Positions 53,649-62,489 of a DNA stretch of 64,000 bases are shown here, one piece after another. Under the pieces are notes generated by a model. That model was not told where the DNA came from, did not search any database, and saw only the letters and a program-made list of their open reading frames with translations. Numbering within the stretch: position 1 is the stretch's first letter; each line of letters begins with the position of its first letter. Origin of the DNA: Enterococcus malodoratus ATCC 43197 (GTDB taxonomy: Bacteria; Bacillota; Bacilli; Lactobacillales; Enterococcaceae); assembly GCF_000407185.1 (NCBI RefSeq), contig NZ_KE136481.1:1774136-1838135 (forward strand), written 5' to 3'. The position numbers and the translations under genes were made by a program.

Positions 53649-54959
53649 TTAACTTGGAAAAGCGGAGCTGGTCTCCTTTTCCATGTAAAAACGTGTGAAT
53701 GCATCTTCGTTGATAAATAGTTCGCCTGCTGCCAAAACATCCGCCAGTTCGATTTCTTGGATAATTTCCGGCATATCAAACAACGTCCATTCCCCGAACA
53801 ATGACTGCGTAAACTGATTGGCAACATATTCTAACGAGTTCAGTGATTGGAAATACTTGCCTAACATTTTCTTCTTCAGTAAAGTCAGATTTTTTTCATT
53901 GATCTCTGGGTCAGTCGCAAAGTGCAACAATATCTCAGTTAAACGATCGGCTAATTTCTGTGGTTCTTCGCTATCGCCGCCGAAATCTGCAAAATAGAAA
54001 CTGCGGTCTAATGAGAATTCATACCCAAAACTGTCATCTAGCAACCCTTCATTGTACATCCGTAAATAGTTCTGTGAAGTTGATCCCACTAGCATTTGGA
54101 ATAATAGATCCATCGACACTTTAAAGATCAAGCGTTCCTTGTCATCAGCCGGCAGCTCTGCCAAGCCTTTGACCCCTACGATTGCTTTCGGCATCGTTAT
54201 CGGCATTTTTTCTTCACTAAGTTTGATGATCTCGTCCGTCGTTTCTTGTGGGAAACGGCGTTGAATTGGTTCTGGCGCTTCAAACGTTTTTTCAGCTTGA
54301 TTTTTACGAATGAAGTCCATCAAGGCCTCTGCATCTAAATTCCCTACTACGAATAATGTCATGTTGCTAGGATGATAGAAGGTGTTGTAGCAAGTGTACA
54401 AGTCTTCTGCCGTAATCTCTGCGATCGAATCAATCGTCCCCGCAATATCAATATGCAAAGGATGTTTTGGATACATATTCTTCAAGATAGCAAAAAACTG
54501 CTGCCAGCTTGGATCATCTTGATACATTTGGATTTCTTGACCAATGATTCCCTGCTCTTTTTGTACGGACTCTTCAGTGAAATACGGCGCTTGGACGAAA
54601 TCCAGCAACGTCGCCAAATTCAATTCCAAGTGATCCGTGGTAGAGAATAGATAGCTCGTACGGGTAAAGCTGGTAAATGCATTTGCGGATGCTCCTTGTT
54701 CGCCAAATTTTTGGAAAACATCCCCGTCTTCTTTTTCAAACATTTTATGTTCTAAAAAGTGGGCGATACCATCTGGTACTTTCACGTATTCTTTTCCGCC
54801 GCGCGGAATAAATTCATTATCAATCGAACCATAGTTAGTGCTAAACAAACCATACGTTTTATGATATCCAGCTTTCGGCAGCAAATAGACTGTCAACCCA
54901 TTCGGTAAAATTTCTTTATATAAAGTTTCATTGATTTTTTGATACGCTACTTTATCCAT
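53649..54959 (-). CDS. ymfH: M16 family metallopeptidase YmfH
   Basis: A 436-residue peptidase of the insulinase/processing peptidase family. The inverted zinc motif HxxEH is present (GIAHFLEHKMFEK), so this is the catalytic member of the pair. The ATG at 54959 has GGAGG 8 bases upstream; the 441-residue reading starts too early. It overlaps the end of ymfF by 8 bases. Substrate not known; in Enterococcus related gene pairs are linked to peptide processing (from memory, not checked). Confidence 0.93.
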   Translation of the reverse strand: MDKVAYQKINETLYKEILPNGLTVYLLPKAGYHKTYGLFSTNYGSIDNEFIPRGGKEYVKVPDGIAHFLEHKMFEKEDGDVFQKFGEQGASANAFTSFTRTSYLFSTTDHLELNLATLLDFVQAPYFTEESVQKEQGIIGQEIQMYQDDPSWQQFFAILKNMYPKHPLHIDIAGTIDSIAEITAEDLYTCYNTFYHPSNMTLFVVGNLDAEALMDFIRKNQAEKTFEAPEPIQRRFPQETTDEIIKLSEEKMPITMPKAIVGVKGLAELPADDKERLIFKVSMDLLFQMLVGSTSQNYLRMYNEGLLDDSFGYEFSLDRSFYFADFGGDSEEPQKLADRLTEILLHFATDPEINEKNLTLLKKKMLGKYFQSLNSLEYVANQFTQSLFGEWTLFDMPEIIQEIELADVLAAGELFINEDAFTRFYMEKETSSAFPS

Positions 54960-56214
54960 TCTGCTGTCCTCCATCTAGAAAGAAGATCGCTTGCAGACGA
55001 ATTTTTTTTGCGACTTTTTGGACATCTTTCGTTGTCACTGCCTCCAAGCGTCTCAACCATTCTTCGTCTGTTAGTTTACTTTTCGGCAACCATTGTGCCA
55101 AGTAAGTAGTCTCGATCGTATTTTGCATGCTGTCTAAGCCCAGCAAATAGTGATTTTTCAGCATTGCCTTGGTTTGTTGAAAAGCCAGCTCGGTAAAATT
55201 GCCGGCTTGCAGTTCAAGTAATTGTTCATTGATTAGGTGTAGAACCTTCTCACGATTGTTGCTGTTGATTCCCGTTTGCACCTGTAAATAGCCTCGGAAA
55301 GTATCAAAGGAACTAGAAGCATAATAGGCTAGACTCGCTTTTTCCCGCACGTTCATGAATAGCTTCGAATGCGGAAAACCGCCAAATAACCCATTAAAAA
55401 CCAACAATGCAAACCGATCGACATCTTCATAGTAAACATCCGTCGCGTATGCAAGATTTAATTTTCCTTGTGTGACCGCTTCTTGAACTTGCTGCTCACG
55501 AATGACATTGTCATTTGTTTGATAGTAATAGATTGCAGGAACACTTTCTTCTCGATCCGCAAATGGCAGTTGTTTGAATACTTCAGCCATCTCAGCTTCG
55601 TCCACATCACCAATCACGAACAGATCTACTTGATCTTGAGTGATCATTTCTTGATAATATGCTGCCAAAGCTTCACTGGTTTCATCAGCCAGATCGTCGA
55701 CCGTACCGAAACTTGGTAATTTTTGAGCTTCGTCCGTAAAATAAGTCTCTTTGATTTTTAAAGAAGCCATCGTTTGTTTGTCTTCGTGCAATGTCTCGAT
55801 ATAACTTTGCAGATTTTCTTTTTCCAGCTGGAAAGTTTGTTCATCAAATTTTCCATCATGGATATTGGGATAAAATAGAACTTCCTGCAAGAAATCCATA
55901 ACAGCCGGAAAAAGCTGTGGATCATTCACATATTTTCCATTCACGACTCCTAAACCAACATCCAGCCAATGCAGGTTTCCTTTCCGGCCAACATTGAGAC
56001 CAAAGCTAGCGCCATAAAGTTCAGCCAATTGCCCGCTTAATTTGGTTTGGTCAGGATAACGCAATGAATTCGTCTCCAACATATTTGCTAAAAGCGCTCG
56101 CTTAGTCATAATTTCTTTGGTTAAACGGGTAGTAAAGCGCCCGTAGATTTGAATCGTTTTATATTTTTTGGTCGCAATCACGTGCAAACGCACGCCCTTT
56201 TTAAGTTCAATCAT
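54952..56214 (-). CDS. ymfF: M16 family peptidase-like protein YmfF (no zinc motif)
   Basis: A 420-residue M16-fold protein that pairs with YmfH. At the place of the HxxEH motif it reads ALLANMLETNS, so it is probably non-catalytic and acts as the partner subunit. The ATG at 56214 has AAGGAG 7 bases upstream; the longer frame to 56352 starts in non-coding sequence. First gene of the ymfFHI group; repeat copy H lies just upstream. Confidence 0.92.
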   Translation of the reverse strand: MIELKKGVRLHVIATKKYKTIQIYGRFTTRLTKEIMTKRALLANMLETNSLRYPDQTKLSGQLAELYGASFGLNVGRKGNLHWLDVGLGVVNGKYVNDPQLFPAVMDFLQEVLFYPNIHDGKFDEQTFQLEKENLQSYIETLHEDKQTMASLKIKETYFTDEAQKLPSFGTVDDLADETSEALAAYYQEMITQDQVDLFVIGDVDEAEMAEVFKQLPFADREESVPAIYYYQTNDNVIREQQVQEAVTQGKLNLAYATDVYYEDVDRFALLVFNGLFGGFPHSKLFMNVREKASLAYYASSSFDTFRGYLQVQTGINSNNREKVLHLINEQLLELQAGNFTELAFQQTKAMLKNHYLLGLDSMQNTIETTYLAQWLPKSKLTDEEWLRRLEAVTTKDVQKVAKKIRLQAIFFLDGGQQNG

Positions 56215-56235
56215 CACAAAGCTCCTTATTCTAAC

Positions 56236-56296
56236 TAATGTATTTATTTTTTTCCGCAGAAAAAATAAGGCTGACACTCTGCCGCATACCATAATG
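56236..56296 (-). repeat. Intergenic repeat copy H (before ymfF)
   Basis: The minus strand reads ATGGTATGCGGCAGAGTGTC, then a TTATTTTTTC-TGCG-GAAAAAAATAA hairpin. It is a diverged member related to copies D and E, 22 bases before ymfF. Confidence 0.45.
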
Positions 56297-56491
56297 GTGA
56301 TGCTAAAAATCAATTGGCACATTAGCAGCTTAAATACTTCTAACGCAACCATTTAGACAATTTCCGATTTATTTCCTGCTAAAGCAGAAAATAGACCTGG
56401 CAGCTGGCAATATCTGTCAATCATTAAGGACAATTATAGCACAGGCACGGTCTAAGAACTGGAATCAGCACTGGCTGACAGGCTCATTTAT

Positions 56492-56519
56492 TTCAATTTT
56501 TTTCTTCTTTCGCTATACT
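56492..56519 (+). promoter_or_regulatory. mscL promoter
   Basis: TTCAAT (56492-56497), 16 bases, TATACT (56514-56519), 33 bases before the start codon. Confidence 0.6.
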
Positions 56520-56551
56520 AAAATTAAGAACAAGGAGAGAGGAGTGACATA

Positions 56552-56992
56552 ATGTTTAAAGAGTTTAAAGAGTTTCTAATGCGAGGCAATGTCATCGATC
56601 TTGCCGTTGGTGTTGTTATTGGTACTGCCTTTACTGCAATCGTTACGAATGTCGTTAACGGATTGATTACACCACTAGTTGGATTAATCGTTTCATTATT
56701 TACTAAAGGAAAAGATTTGAACGAGGCCATGTCGGTCTTAGACTGGACACCAGTTAAGGGTGTGACATTTGCCTTTGGCGATGTTGTCAGCGCACTGATT
56801 ACCTTCGTAATTACTGGTTTTGTTTTATTCTTGATCGTTAAAGCAGCGAACAAAGCAAAGGATACTGCTACCAAAGAAGAAGCTGTCGTACCCGAAGTCA
56901 AAGTACCCACAGCCGAAGATTATTTGGCCGATATTCGCGATCTTTTAGTTGAACAAAATAAAGCTGCGCAAGACAATGGCGAAGAAAAATAA
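56552..56992 (+). CDS. mscL: Large-conductance mechanosensitive channel
   Basis: MscL, 146 residues, is a pentameric channel that opens under membrane tension to release solutes during osmotic downshock. The N-terminal amphipathic start MFKEFKEFLMRGNVIDLAVG, TM1 (about 16-45), TM2 (about 75-100) and a cytosolic helix ending in a charged tail are all present. GAGGAG precedes the ATG. Monocistronic; its terminator also serves veg. Confidence 0.97.
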   Translation: MFKEFKEFLMRGNVIDLAVGVVIGTAFTAIVTNVVNGLITPLVGLIVSLFTKGKDLNEAMSVLDWTPVKGVTFAFGDVVSALITFVITGFVLFLIVKAANKAKDTATKEEAVVPEVKVPTAEDYLADIRDLLVEQNKAAQDNGEEK

Positions 56993-57022
56993 AAACCATG
57001 GAGCATCCGCTCCATGGTTTTT
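56993..57022. terminator. Bidirectional mscL/veg terminator
   Basis: AAACCATGGAGC-ATCC-GCTCCATGGTTT with A and T runs on both sides, between the converging genes. Confidence 0.9.
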
Positions 57023-57266
57023 AAATTGCTTCTGTTAGAAATTCGATTTCTACTGTGCGAGTCAATACATCGGAATAGCTGTATGAAACACGTTCGAAAG
57101 AATTTTCTTCTGGATCCAAATCAACCACAAATACTGAAGGGTAAGTCTCAGTCAAGATCCCTTTACGTTGTGTCTGACGCTTGCGTCCCGTCTGAGCTAC
57201 AAGCATTATCGGAGCTCCAATACGATCTTCCAAGTTTTTCTTGATAGTCGCTAAAGTTGTTGGCAT
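57021..57266 (-). CDS. veg: Veg protein
   Basis: Veg, 81 residues, is a small conserved Firmicutes protein; in Bacillus it stimulates biofilm formation by countering SinR. The sequence PTTLATIKKNLEDRIG, the basic GRKRQTQRKG and VFVVDLD are characteristic. The ATG at 57266 follows GAGGTG; the ORF extension by three codons begins at the GTG of that site. It has a strong promoter of its own. SinR is not expected in Enterococcus, so its role here is open. Confidence 0.93.
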   Translation of the reverse strand: MPTTLATIKKNLEDRIGAPIMLVAQTGRKRQTQRKGILTETYPSVFVVDLDPEENSFERVSYSYSDVLTRTVEIEFLTEAI

Positions 57267-57285
57267 ACAGTTCACCTCAACTTAT

Positions 57286-57313
57286 ATTATAGCACAAATA
57301 TAAAACTTTTCAA
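57286..57313 (-). promoter_or_regulatory. veg promoter
   Basis: TTGAAA (57313-57308), 16 bases, TATAAT (57291-57286), 20 bases before the start codon. In Bacillus veg is also known for a very strong promoter. Confidence 0.75.
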
Positions 57314-57379
57314 TGTTATCATAAGATAAATAAATTTGCAAATTTCTATCCGATAAATGTGAAGTTTTTCCTTTAAAAA

Positions 57380-57937
57380 TCATGATTTCAAACTATATAT
57401 TTTTTTCTTAATTTTATTTTTTGCACGGTTCAGTGCGTTATGAATCGCCTTCTCTGTTTCGTTTAACCGATTGGCGATCGTTACTAGCTCCTCGCCCTTT
57501 AAGTAATAATACAACGTTCGATTTTCTAAGGTCGAGAGTGGAATTTCACCCGCCAGCAGCAGCTCGCTGATGTAAATATTCTCCTCCGTGAACTCATGAT
57601 ATTGAAAATGCTCACTGAAGGCCTCTGCCCCCACCTTTTCAATCGATACAGCTTGCTGTTGAGCCAAACGCTTCTTTGCTTGCTGGCGGCGTAAAAGGGA
57701 ACGAATGCGATTTTCAAAAATCATTTTATAGTATAGACCGAACGTCGTCCCACGACCTCGGCGATAACTATGCAACGCATCATTCAGCGCGATCCGCCCT
57801 TCCTGCAGCCAATCATCATACTCAAAATCACGAATCAAGTAGCGAGCCTGCATACTGTAAATAATCGGCAAGTATTGCATAAACAGTTTCTCAAAAGCAT
57901 CATCATCAATTTCTTCCAAACGCATTAAATCTTCCAT
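57380..57937 (-). CDS. sigH: Sigma-70 family factor, SigH-like
   Basis: A 185-residue RNA polymerase sigma factor with region 2 (about 20-85, EYDDWLQEGRIALNDALHSY) and a region 4 helix-turn-helix near the C-terminus (TIANRLNETEKAIHNALNRA); region 3 is short. Its place after rlmB and yacP is that of sigH in Firmicutes, where SigH controls sporulation or competence; in streptococci the counterpart is ComX. No anti-sigma factor is adjacent and its regulon is unknown. The ATG at 57937 has AGAGGGG upstream. Confidence 0.83.
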   Translation of the reverse strand: MEDLMRLEEIDDDAFEKLFMQYLPIIYSMQARYLIRDFEYDDWLQEGRIALNDALHSYRRGRGTTFGLYYKMIFENRIRSLLRRQQAKKRLAQQQAVSIEKVGAEAFSEHFQYHEFTEENIYISELLLAGEIPLSTLENRTLYYYLKGEELVTIANRLNETEKAIHNALNRAKNKIKKKIYSLKS

Positions 57938-58007
57938 TTTATACACCCCTCTCAACAATTAAAAGCATACACTTTCTGAGTGGAGTTGAGGCGTGTCGAC
58001 AGTCGAT

Positions 58008-58535
58008 TTATTTTTTTCGGCTCAATTCGTCCAATTTATGTGACAATTTTTGCAATTGTTCATTATTCCATGGAGAATTTCGGCGAAAATTTTTAAAATG
58101 CGTATCTTCTGTATCCCCAGTAATTAAATCTTCCGTTTGTTGGAGGGTTTTATATAGTTCCCGTGCAGATGTTCGCAAAGCACCTTGAGAAAAAATCGTC
58201 CATTGTTCAGCTAAATCACTCGTGGCTACTGTCACCTGAGTCAGGCGATCATTCAGTTCACCCGCGATCCGCTCAATATAGCTGTCAGCAGTTTCATCTT
58301 CTTTCGTGAAAACCACTGTCAATTGATATTTTTTATAGCTTTGCGTGATCCCCGGAACGAATTGAGCATCAAACACAACGATTGTTTCCAGCCCTTGATA
58401 CTTCGCAAAATTAGAAAGTCGAAACAGTAACGCCTCGCGGGCTTCTTCCAAACGATCTTGGTTTTTTAACGCCGTTAATTCGGGCCATGCGCCGATCATA
58501 TTGTAACCGTCAACGATCAACAATTGTTTTTTCAT
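58008..58535 (-). CDS. yacP: NYN domain endoribonuclease YacP/Rae1
   Basis: A 175-residue PIN-like (NYN) domain protein: LIVDGYNMIGAWPEL at the N-terminus carries an active-site aspartate, with further acidic residues in VVFDAQF and ATSDLAEQW. In Bacillus, Rae1 (YacP) cuts mRNA in the ribosomal A site. Its ATG overlaps the rlmB stop, so the two are translationally coupled. Confidence 0.92.
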   Translation of the reverse strand: MKKQLLIVDGYNMIGAWPELTALKNQDRLEEAREALLFRLSNFAKYQGLETIVVFDAQFVPGITQSYKKYQLTVVFTKEDETADSYIERIAGELNDRLTQVTVATSDLAEQWTIFSQGALRTSARELYKTLQQTEDLITGDTEDTHFKNFRRNSPWNNEQLQKLSHKLDELSRKK

Positions 58536-59368
58536 TACGGTTCACTTCGCTTTCGGAAGACTTCATACATCAATAGACCGGCGGCAACTCCGGCATTCAG
58601 GCTTTGAACATGTCCGGTCATAGGAATCGTCAACATTTCATCAACTTCCTTTTTCAAGCCGGCACTCATGCCCTTGCCTTCATTTCCGATAATCAAAGCA
58701 ATCGGACCGGAAACCTTCCATTGACGATAATCGGTTCCTTCCATATCCGTTCCGAAAATCCAATAGCCAGCATCCTTTAATTGCTTGATGCTTTGGGCTA
58801 AATTCGTTACCCGTGCAATCGGTACATATTCTACCGCGCCGGTCGAAGCCTTCGTCACAACAGGTGTGATCCCCACTGAACGGTGTTTCGGAATAATCAC
58901 TCCTGTCACACCGCTAGCGTCCGCTGTTCGTAAGATCGAACCAAAATTATGTGGATCTTCCAAGCTGTCTAAAATCAGCAAGAAAGGTGCTTCTTCTGAA
59001 GATGTCTTTGTCAGTAAATCATCTAATGTCAGATATTCATAAGGAGTGATTCCTAAAACAATCCCTTGATGGACACCGCCATCACTTAATGTATCTAATT
59101 TTTGTTTAGGTACCCATTTCACTGGAACTGCTTGTTCCTTTGCTAAACTCTTCAACTGATCGATTTTATCGCCATGAGCATCTTCTTGTATGAATAATTT
59201 ATTTCCTCGTCCCGCCTGCAGCGCCTCAACGCTGGCATGATGACCGAAGACAAAATTATTTTCTTCTACCTCAGCTATTTCTTCTTGTTCTTTTCGGCGA
59301 TCCTTCGGTCGATCATTTTTTCGCTGATTGCGTCGATCGTTTCCTCGCCATTGTTTTTTATCCTTCAT
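58535..59368 (-). CDS. rlmB: 23S rRNA (guanosine-2'-O)-methyltransferase RlmB
   Basis: A 277-residue SPOUT methyltransferase that methylates G2251 in the 23S P-loop in E. coli. A basic N-terminal extension (about 1-30) and substrate-binding domain (about 35-110) lead the knotted catalytic domain with LDSLEDPHNFGSILRTADA, IGNEGKGMS and SLNAGVAAGLLMYE. The homologue in tylosin producers gives macrolide resistance, but position and sequence here indicate the housekeeping enzyme. It overlaps mrnC by 11 bases. Confidence 0.94.
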   Translation of the reverse strand: MKDKKQWRGNDRRNQRKNDRPKDRRKEQEEIAEVEENNFVFGHHASVEALQAGRGNKLFIQEDAHGDKIDQLKSLAKEQAVPVKWVPKQKLDTLSDGGVHQGIVLGITPYEYLTLDDLLTKTSSEEAPFLLILDSLEDPHNFGSILRTADASGVTGVIIPKHRSVGITPVVTKASTGAVEYVPIARVTNLAQSIKQLKDAGYWIFGTDMEGTDYRQWKVSGPIALIIGNEGKGMSAGLKKEVDEMLTIPMTGHVQSLNAGVAAGLLMYEVFRKRSEP

Positions 59369-59756
59369 TTGCTTCGCCCGCTTTCTCTAAACACCATCCG
59401 ATTAATTCTTCCAATCGCTCTTTTTGTTCCAATAAATGCAAATACCCCATTAATGCTTCAAATCCAGTAGACATACGATACGTCATGATACTGGTATTTT
59501 TTGCGGAGGTATAACTTTTGGCATTCCGTCCTCGCCGATAGATTCCCTGCTCTTCTTCCGTCAGCATACCATCATCTAACATCTTTTGGATCAATGTTGC
59601 TTGAGCTTTAGCCGATACATAGTGGGTTGCCATGTGATGTAGTTTATTCGGGCGGGTTTGCCCCTTGCGAACGAGATAGTCCCGCACGTAAGTTTCATAG
59701 ATCGCATCGCCGACATAGGCCAATGCTAACGCGTTTAATTGTTTATAATCTGTCAT
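59358..59756 (-). CDS. mrnC: Mini-ribonuclease 3
   Basis: MrnC, 132 residues, is the dsRNA-binding-domain-less RNase III that matures 23S rRNA. The RNase III signature ALAYVGDAIYETYVRDYLV carries catalytic acidic residues, and YTSAKN with the following helix is also conserved. The ATG at 59756 overlaps the cysS stop (TAATG); the five-codon longer reading is rejected. Sits in the conserved cysS-mrnC-rlmB order. Confidence 0.95.
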   Translation of the reverse strand: MTDYKQLNALALAYVGDAIYETYVRDYLVRKGQTRPNKLHHMATHYVSAKAQATLIQKMLDDGMLTEEEQGIYRRGRNAKSYTSAKNTSIMTYRMSTGFEALMGYLHLLEQKERLEELIGWCLEKAGEANEG

Positions 59757-61165
59757 TATGCTCGTCTCCAACGGACGCCTTGCGGGGTGTCTTCCAAAAT
59801 AATTCCTTGTTCCTTTAATTGGTCACGAATCTCGTCACTGCGAGCAAAGTTTTTATGTTTGCGGGCTTGGTTGCGCTCTTCGATCAATTGATCAATCTCT
59901 TCATCCAATAGACCAGCCGTTTGAAACTCAATGCCAAAAACGGTCATCGTCTCCGTAAATATTTTCAATGCCGCAGACAAGATTGCTGCCGAAACTTTTT
60001 CTTGTTCATTATAGTTGTTCATCCATTTAGCCAATTCATAAACGACCGTGATGCCGTTCGCCGCATTGAAATCATCATCCATCTCTTCGATAAAACGAGC
60101 CTCCAACGCCTGCAGCTCAACCAGTTTTTCCTGATCATCAGCTAATTCGGCTTCAGCTGTCGCTTGACGGAAGGTCGCATTTTCAAAAGCGGTCCGTAAT
60201 TTTTGCAGATTTGCTTGAGCATCTTTCATGGTCGCTTCGCTGTAACGGATCGGACGGCGATATTGTGTCGTCGCCATGAAGAAACGCAAGATTTGCGGAT
60301 CAATTTCCTTAACTAAATCATGGACCGTTACGAAATTCCCCAACGATTTACTCATTTTCGTATCGTCTTCACCAATCGTCACGTAGCCGTTATGCATCCA
60401 ATAGTTAGCAAAATGCTTGCCTGTCTTAGCTTCACTTTGAGCGATCTCGTTTTCGTGATGCGGAAACTCCAAGTCTTGTCCGCCGCCATGAATATCGATT
60501 GTATCCCCTAGATGCTTCGTCGCCATTACCGAGCATTCGATATGCCAGCCTGGACGACCTGCGCCCCAAGGAGATTCCCATGAAATTTCATCTGGCTTCG
60601 CGCTTTTCCATAAAGCAAAGTCTAACGGATCTTCTTTGATTGCCTGTTCCGCACCGGTCCGTTGACTCGCACCAATTTCTAATTCATCGATTGATTGGTC
60701 ACTTAGCTCACCGTAGTGCTCGAATTTACGCGTACGGTAATACACATCGCCTTGCGCTTCGTACGCGTAGCCTTTTTCAATTAGAACGTCGATAAATGCT
60801 AATATATCTGGAATATGATTGATTACACGTGGATGCAGCGTCGCGGGCTTCACATTCAGCGCAGCTGTATCCTCCTCAAAAGCCTCAATAAAACGATCCG
60901 CAACTTCTGGAGCGGTGATTGATAACTCCTTCGCCGCCTTGATTATTTTGTCATCTACATCGGTAAAATTCGATACATAATTCACTTCATAACCGCGGTA
61001 TTCAAAGTATCGGCGGATTACGTCAAAGGCAATCGAACTCCGAGCATTTCCAATATGGATATAGTTATAAACAGTTGGTCCGCAGACATACATTCGAACT
61101 TTATTCTCTTCAATTGGTTTAAAAAGCTCTTTCTCTCGTGTCAATGTATTGTGTATTCTAATCAT
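59756..61165 (-). CDS. cysS: Cysteinyl-tRNA synthetase
   Basis: CysRS, 469 residues, charges tRNA-Cys. The class I HIGH motif appears as YIHIGNARS, the KMSKS motif as [10 protein letters not shown], and the zinc-binding cysteine and histidines lie in GPTVYNY.., HIECSVM and HHENEIAQ. The C-terminal anticodon-binding helices are present. It overlaps cysE by 8 bases and is in the operon behind the Cys T-box, so it is probably induced by uncharged tRNA-Cys. Confidence 0.97.
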   Translation of the reverse strand: MIRIHNTLTREKELFKPIEENKVRMYVCGPTVYNYIHIGNARSSIAFDVIRRYFEYRGYEVNYVSNFTDVDDKIIKAAKELSITAPEVADRFIEAFEEDTAALNVKPATLHPRVINHIPDILAFIDVLIEKGYAYEAQGDVYYRTRKFEHYGELSDQSIDELEIGASQRTGAEQAIKEDPLDFALWKSAKPDEISWESPWGAGRPGWHIECSVMATKHLGDTIDIHGGGQDLEFPHHENEIAQSEAKTGKHFANYWMHNGYVTIGEDDTKMSKSLGNFVTVHDLVKEIDPQILRFFMATTQYRRPIRYSEATMKDAQANLQKLRTAFENATFRQATAEAELADDQEKLVELQALEARFIEEMDDDFNAANGITVVYELAKWMNNYNEQEKVSAAILSAALKIFTETMTVFGIEFQTAGLLDEEIDQLIEERNQARKHKNFARSDEIRDQLKEQGIILEDTPQGVRWRRA

Positions 61166-61691
61166 GTTGAACCTTCTCCCCTTTTATTCTTACTACCTTA
61201 GCCGGTACTCCTACAGCGGTTGTATCAGCAGGTATATCTTTTAAGACTACGGCGCCAGCGCCGATCTTAACTCTTTCACCAATCTCAATTGGGCCCAATA
61301 TTTGAGCATTAGCCGAAACAAATGCTCCCTGACGCACCGTTGGATGCCGTTTACCAGTATCTTTTCCGGTTCCGCCTAAGGTTACCCCGTGGAATAATAC
61401 AACATCGCGCTCAACTTCTGCGGTCTCACCAATCACTACACCCATTCCGTGATCGATAAAAACGCCGGGGGCGATTTTTGCCCCTGGATGAATCTCGATG
61501 CCTGTCAAAAAGCGCCAAAATTGCGAGTGAATCCGCGCCAATAAAAACCAGCGATGTCGATAAAGAAAATGTGAAAACTTATGAAAAAACAATGCATGAA
61601 TTCCTGGATATGTAAGTACGACTTCTACGTTTGACCTGACTGCCGGATCATTTCGTTTCGCTGCTGTGATTGCATCTTGCCACCATCCCAT
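61158..61691 (-). CDS. cysE: Serine O-acetyltransferase
   Basis: CysE, 177 residues, makes O-acetylserine, the cysteine precursor. A helical N-terminal domain and a left-handed beta-helix (about 65-165) with [15 protein letters not shown] and [18 protein letters not shown] (catalytic histidine) are present. It is the short form common in Firmicutes. AAAGGAG precedes the ATG at a distance of about 9 bases. It is the first coding gene after the Cys T-box, 580 bases downstream of the T-box terminator. Confidence 0.95.
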   Translation of the reverse strand: MGWWQDAITAAKRNDPAVRSNVEVVLTYPGIHALFFHKFSHFLYRHRWFLLARIHSQFWRFLTGIEIHPGAKIAPGVFIDHGMGVVIGETAEVERDVVLFHGVTLGGTGKDTGKRHPTVRQGAFVSANAQILGPIEIGERVKIGAGAVVLKDIPADTTAVGVPAKVVRIKGEKVQHD

Positions 61692-61788
61692 TTACACCAA
61701 CTCCTTTTTCGTTTAAATGTAACTATTTTCCATTCCATTTGCCAACCAACATTTTACTTCTATCCATTATTTGATTCTTGTGTCATAT

Positions 61789-62271
61789 GAAACTGCGAAA
61801 AACGAAACTCGCAGCTATCTCGTATTAAAGAATGAACTTTTTCCAAATACAAAAAAGTTCGTTTGATTCTCAAATCGCATATCATCCAACTAAACTTCTT
61901 AAACAAAAGATTCCTCTAGCTTAGTTTTCAATGCTTATATTAGATAAGCTGCTAAAGTTGGAGTGACCGCTAACTCACAAGTACTGTACGAATTTTACTA
62001 ACGTAAAAATTCGTAAGGTTTTCGTCACGCATACGATTTTGCTAAACATTTTTATTGCTAAATAAGCAAGCTTTTGTTGTATAAACTGTTCAACAGTATA
62101 AAACTGCAAAAATCGCAGCTATCTCGTTTTAAGGAATTCATTTTTCTTAAAACACGAAAAATGAGTCCTATTTTCACTACGCATATCATCCAACTAAACT
62201 TCTTAATCTATAATTTGCTTCAAACCAATACTTTAATGCTTTATTAAAACTACTGCTAAAGTTGGAGTGAC
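61789..62271 (-). repeat. Intergenic repeat copies F (61789-61967) and G (62100-62271) before cysE
   Basis: Two imperfect direct copies of about 175 bases. Shared segments include AACTGC..GCAGCTATCTCGT, CGCATATCATCCAACTAAAC plus TTCTTAA, and CTGCTAAAGTTGGAGTGAC. On the minus strand both contain GTTGGATGATATGCG followed by an A/T stem, the motif of the dispersed family. Copy G begins directly at the end of the T-box terminator. The rest of this 580-base gap (61692-61788 and 61968-62099) shows no gene; an inverted repeat ACGAATTTTTACGTTAG-like stem lies near 61986-62014. Confidence 0.7.
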
Positions 62272-62310
62272 AAAAAAAGCGTCTTTTGAGTTTCCTCAAA
62301 AGACGCTTTT
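62272..62310 (-). terminator. T-box terminator
   Basis: AAAAGCGTCTTTTGAG-GAAA-CTCAAAAGACGC followed by T7 on the minus strand, a perfect stem forming when tRNA-Cys is charged. Confidence 0.9.
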
Positions 62311-62484
62311 ACGTGGTCCCACTTTTGTTTGCAGTTATGCCTTGAAACAGGTAACGTCTGTGAACCGTTCTTGGCTACGTATCGCCAAGACCACTCTGAG
62401 ATGCATTTCGCAAGTGTTGATCTGACTGCTTTCACCACCCGCAATCTCTCTGAATAACCATCACTTACTACTTCTTCTCTTCTT
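62311..62484 (-). ncRNA. T-box leader, cysteine specific
   Basis: On the minus strand the leader has the AAGTGATGG start, the AGAGAG and GGGTGGTG Stem I elements, a specifier-loop segment GAAA-TGC-ATCTC with the cysteine codon TGC (62405-62403), and the T-box AAAAGTGGGACCACG (62326-62312) followed by the terminator. Uncharged tRNA-Cys should pair with specifier and T-box and permit read-through. It follows gltX by about 5 bases, so promoter and gltX read-through both remain possible. Controls cysE-cysS. Confidence 0.88.
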
Positions 62485-62489
62485 TGTGT

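Noticed and set aside
53606-53827. 73-codon frame between ymfH and ymfI
   Set aside because: It is mostly inside ymfH in another frame and has no binding site.
62256-62444. 62-codon open frame upstream of cysE
   Set aside because: It lies entirely in the T-box leader and its terminator; the RNA structure explains the sequence.
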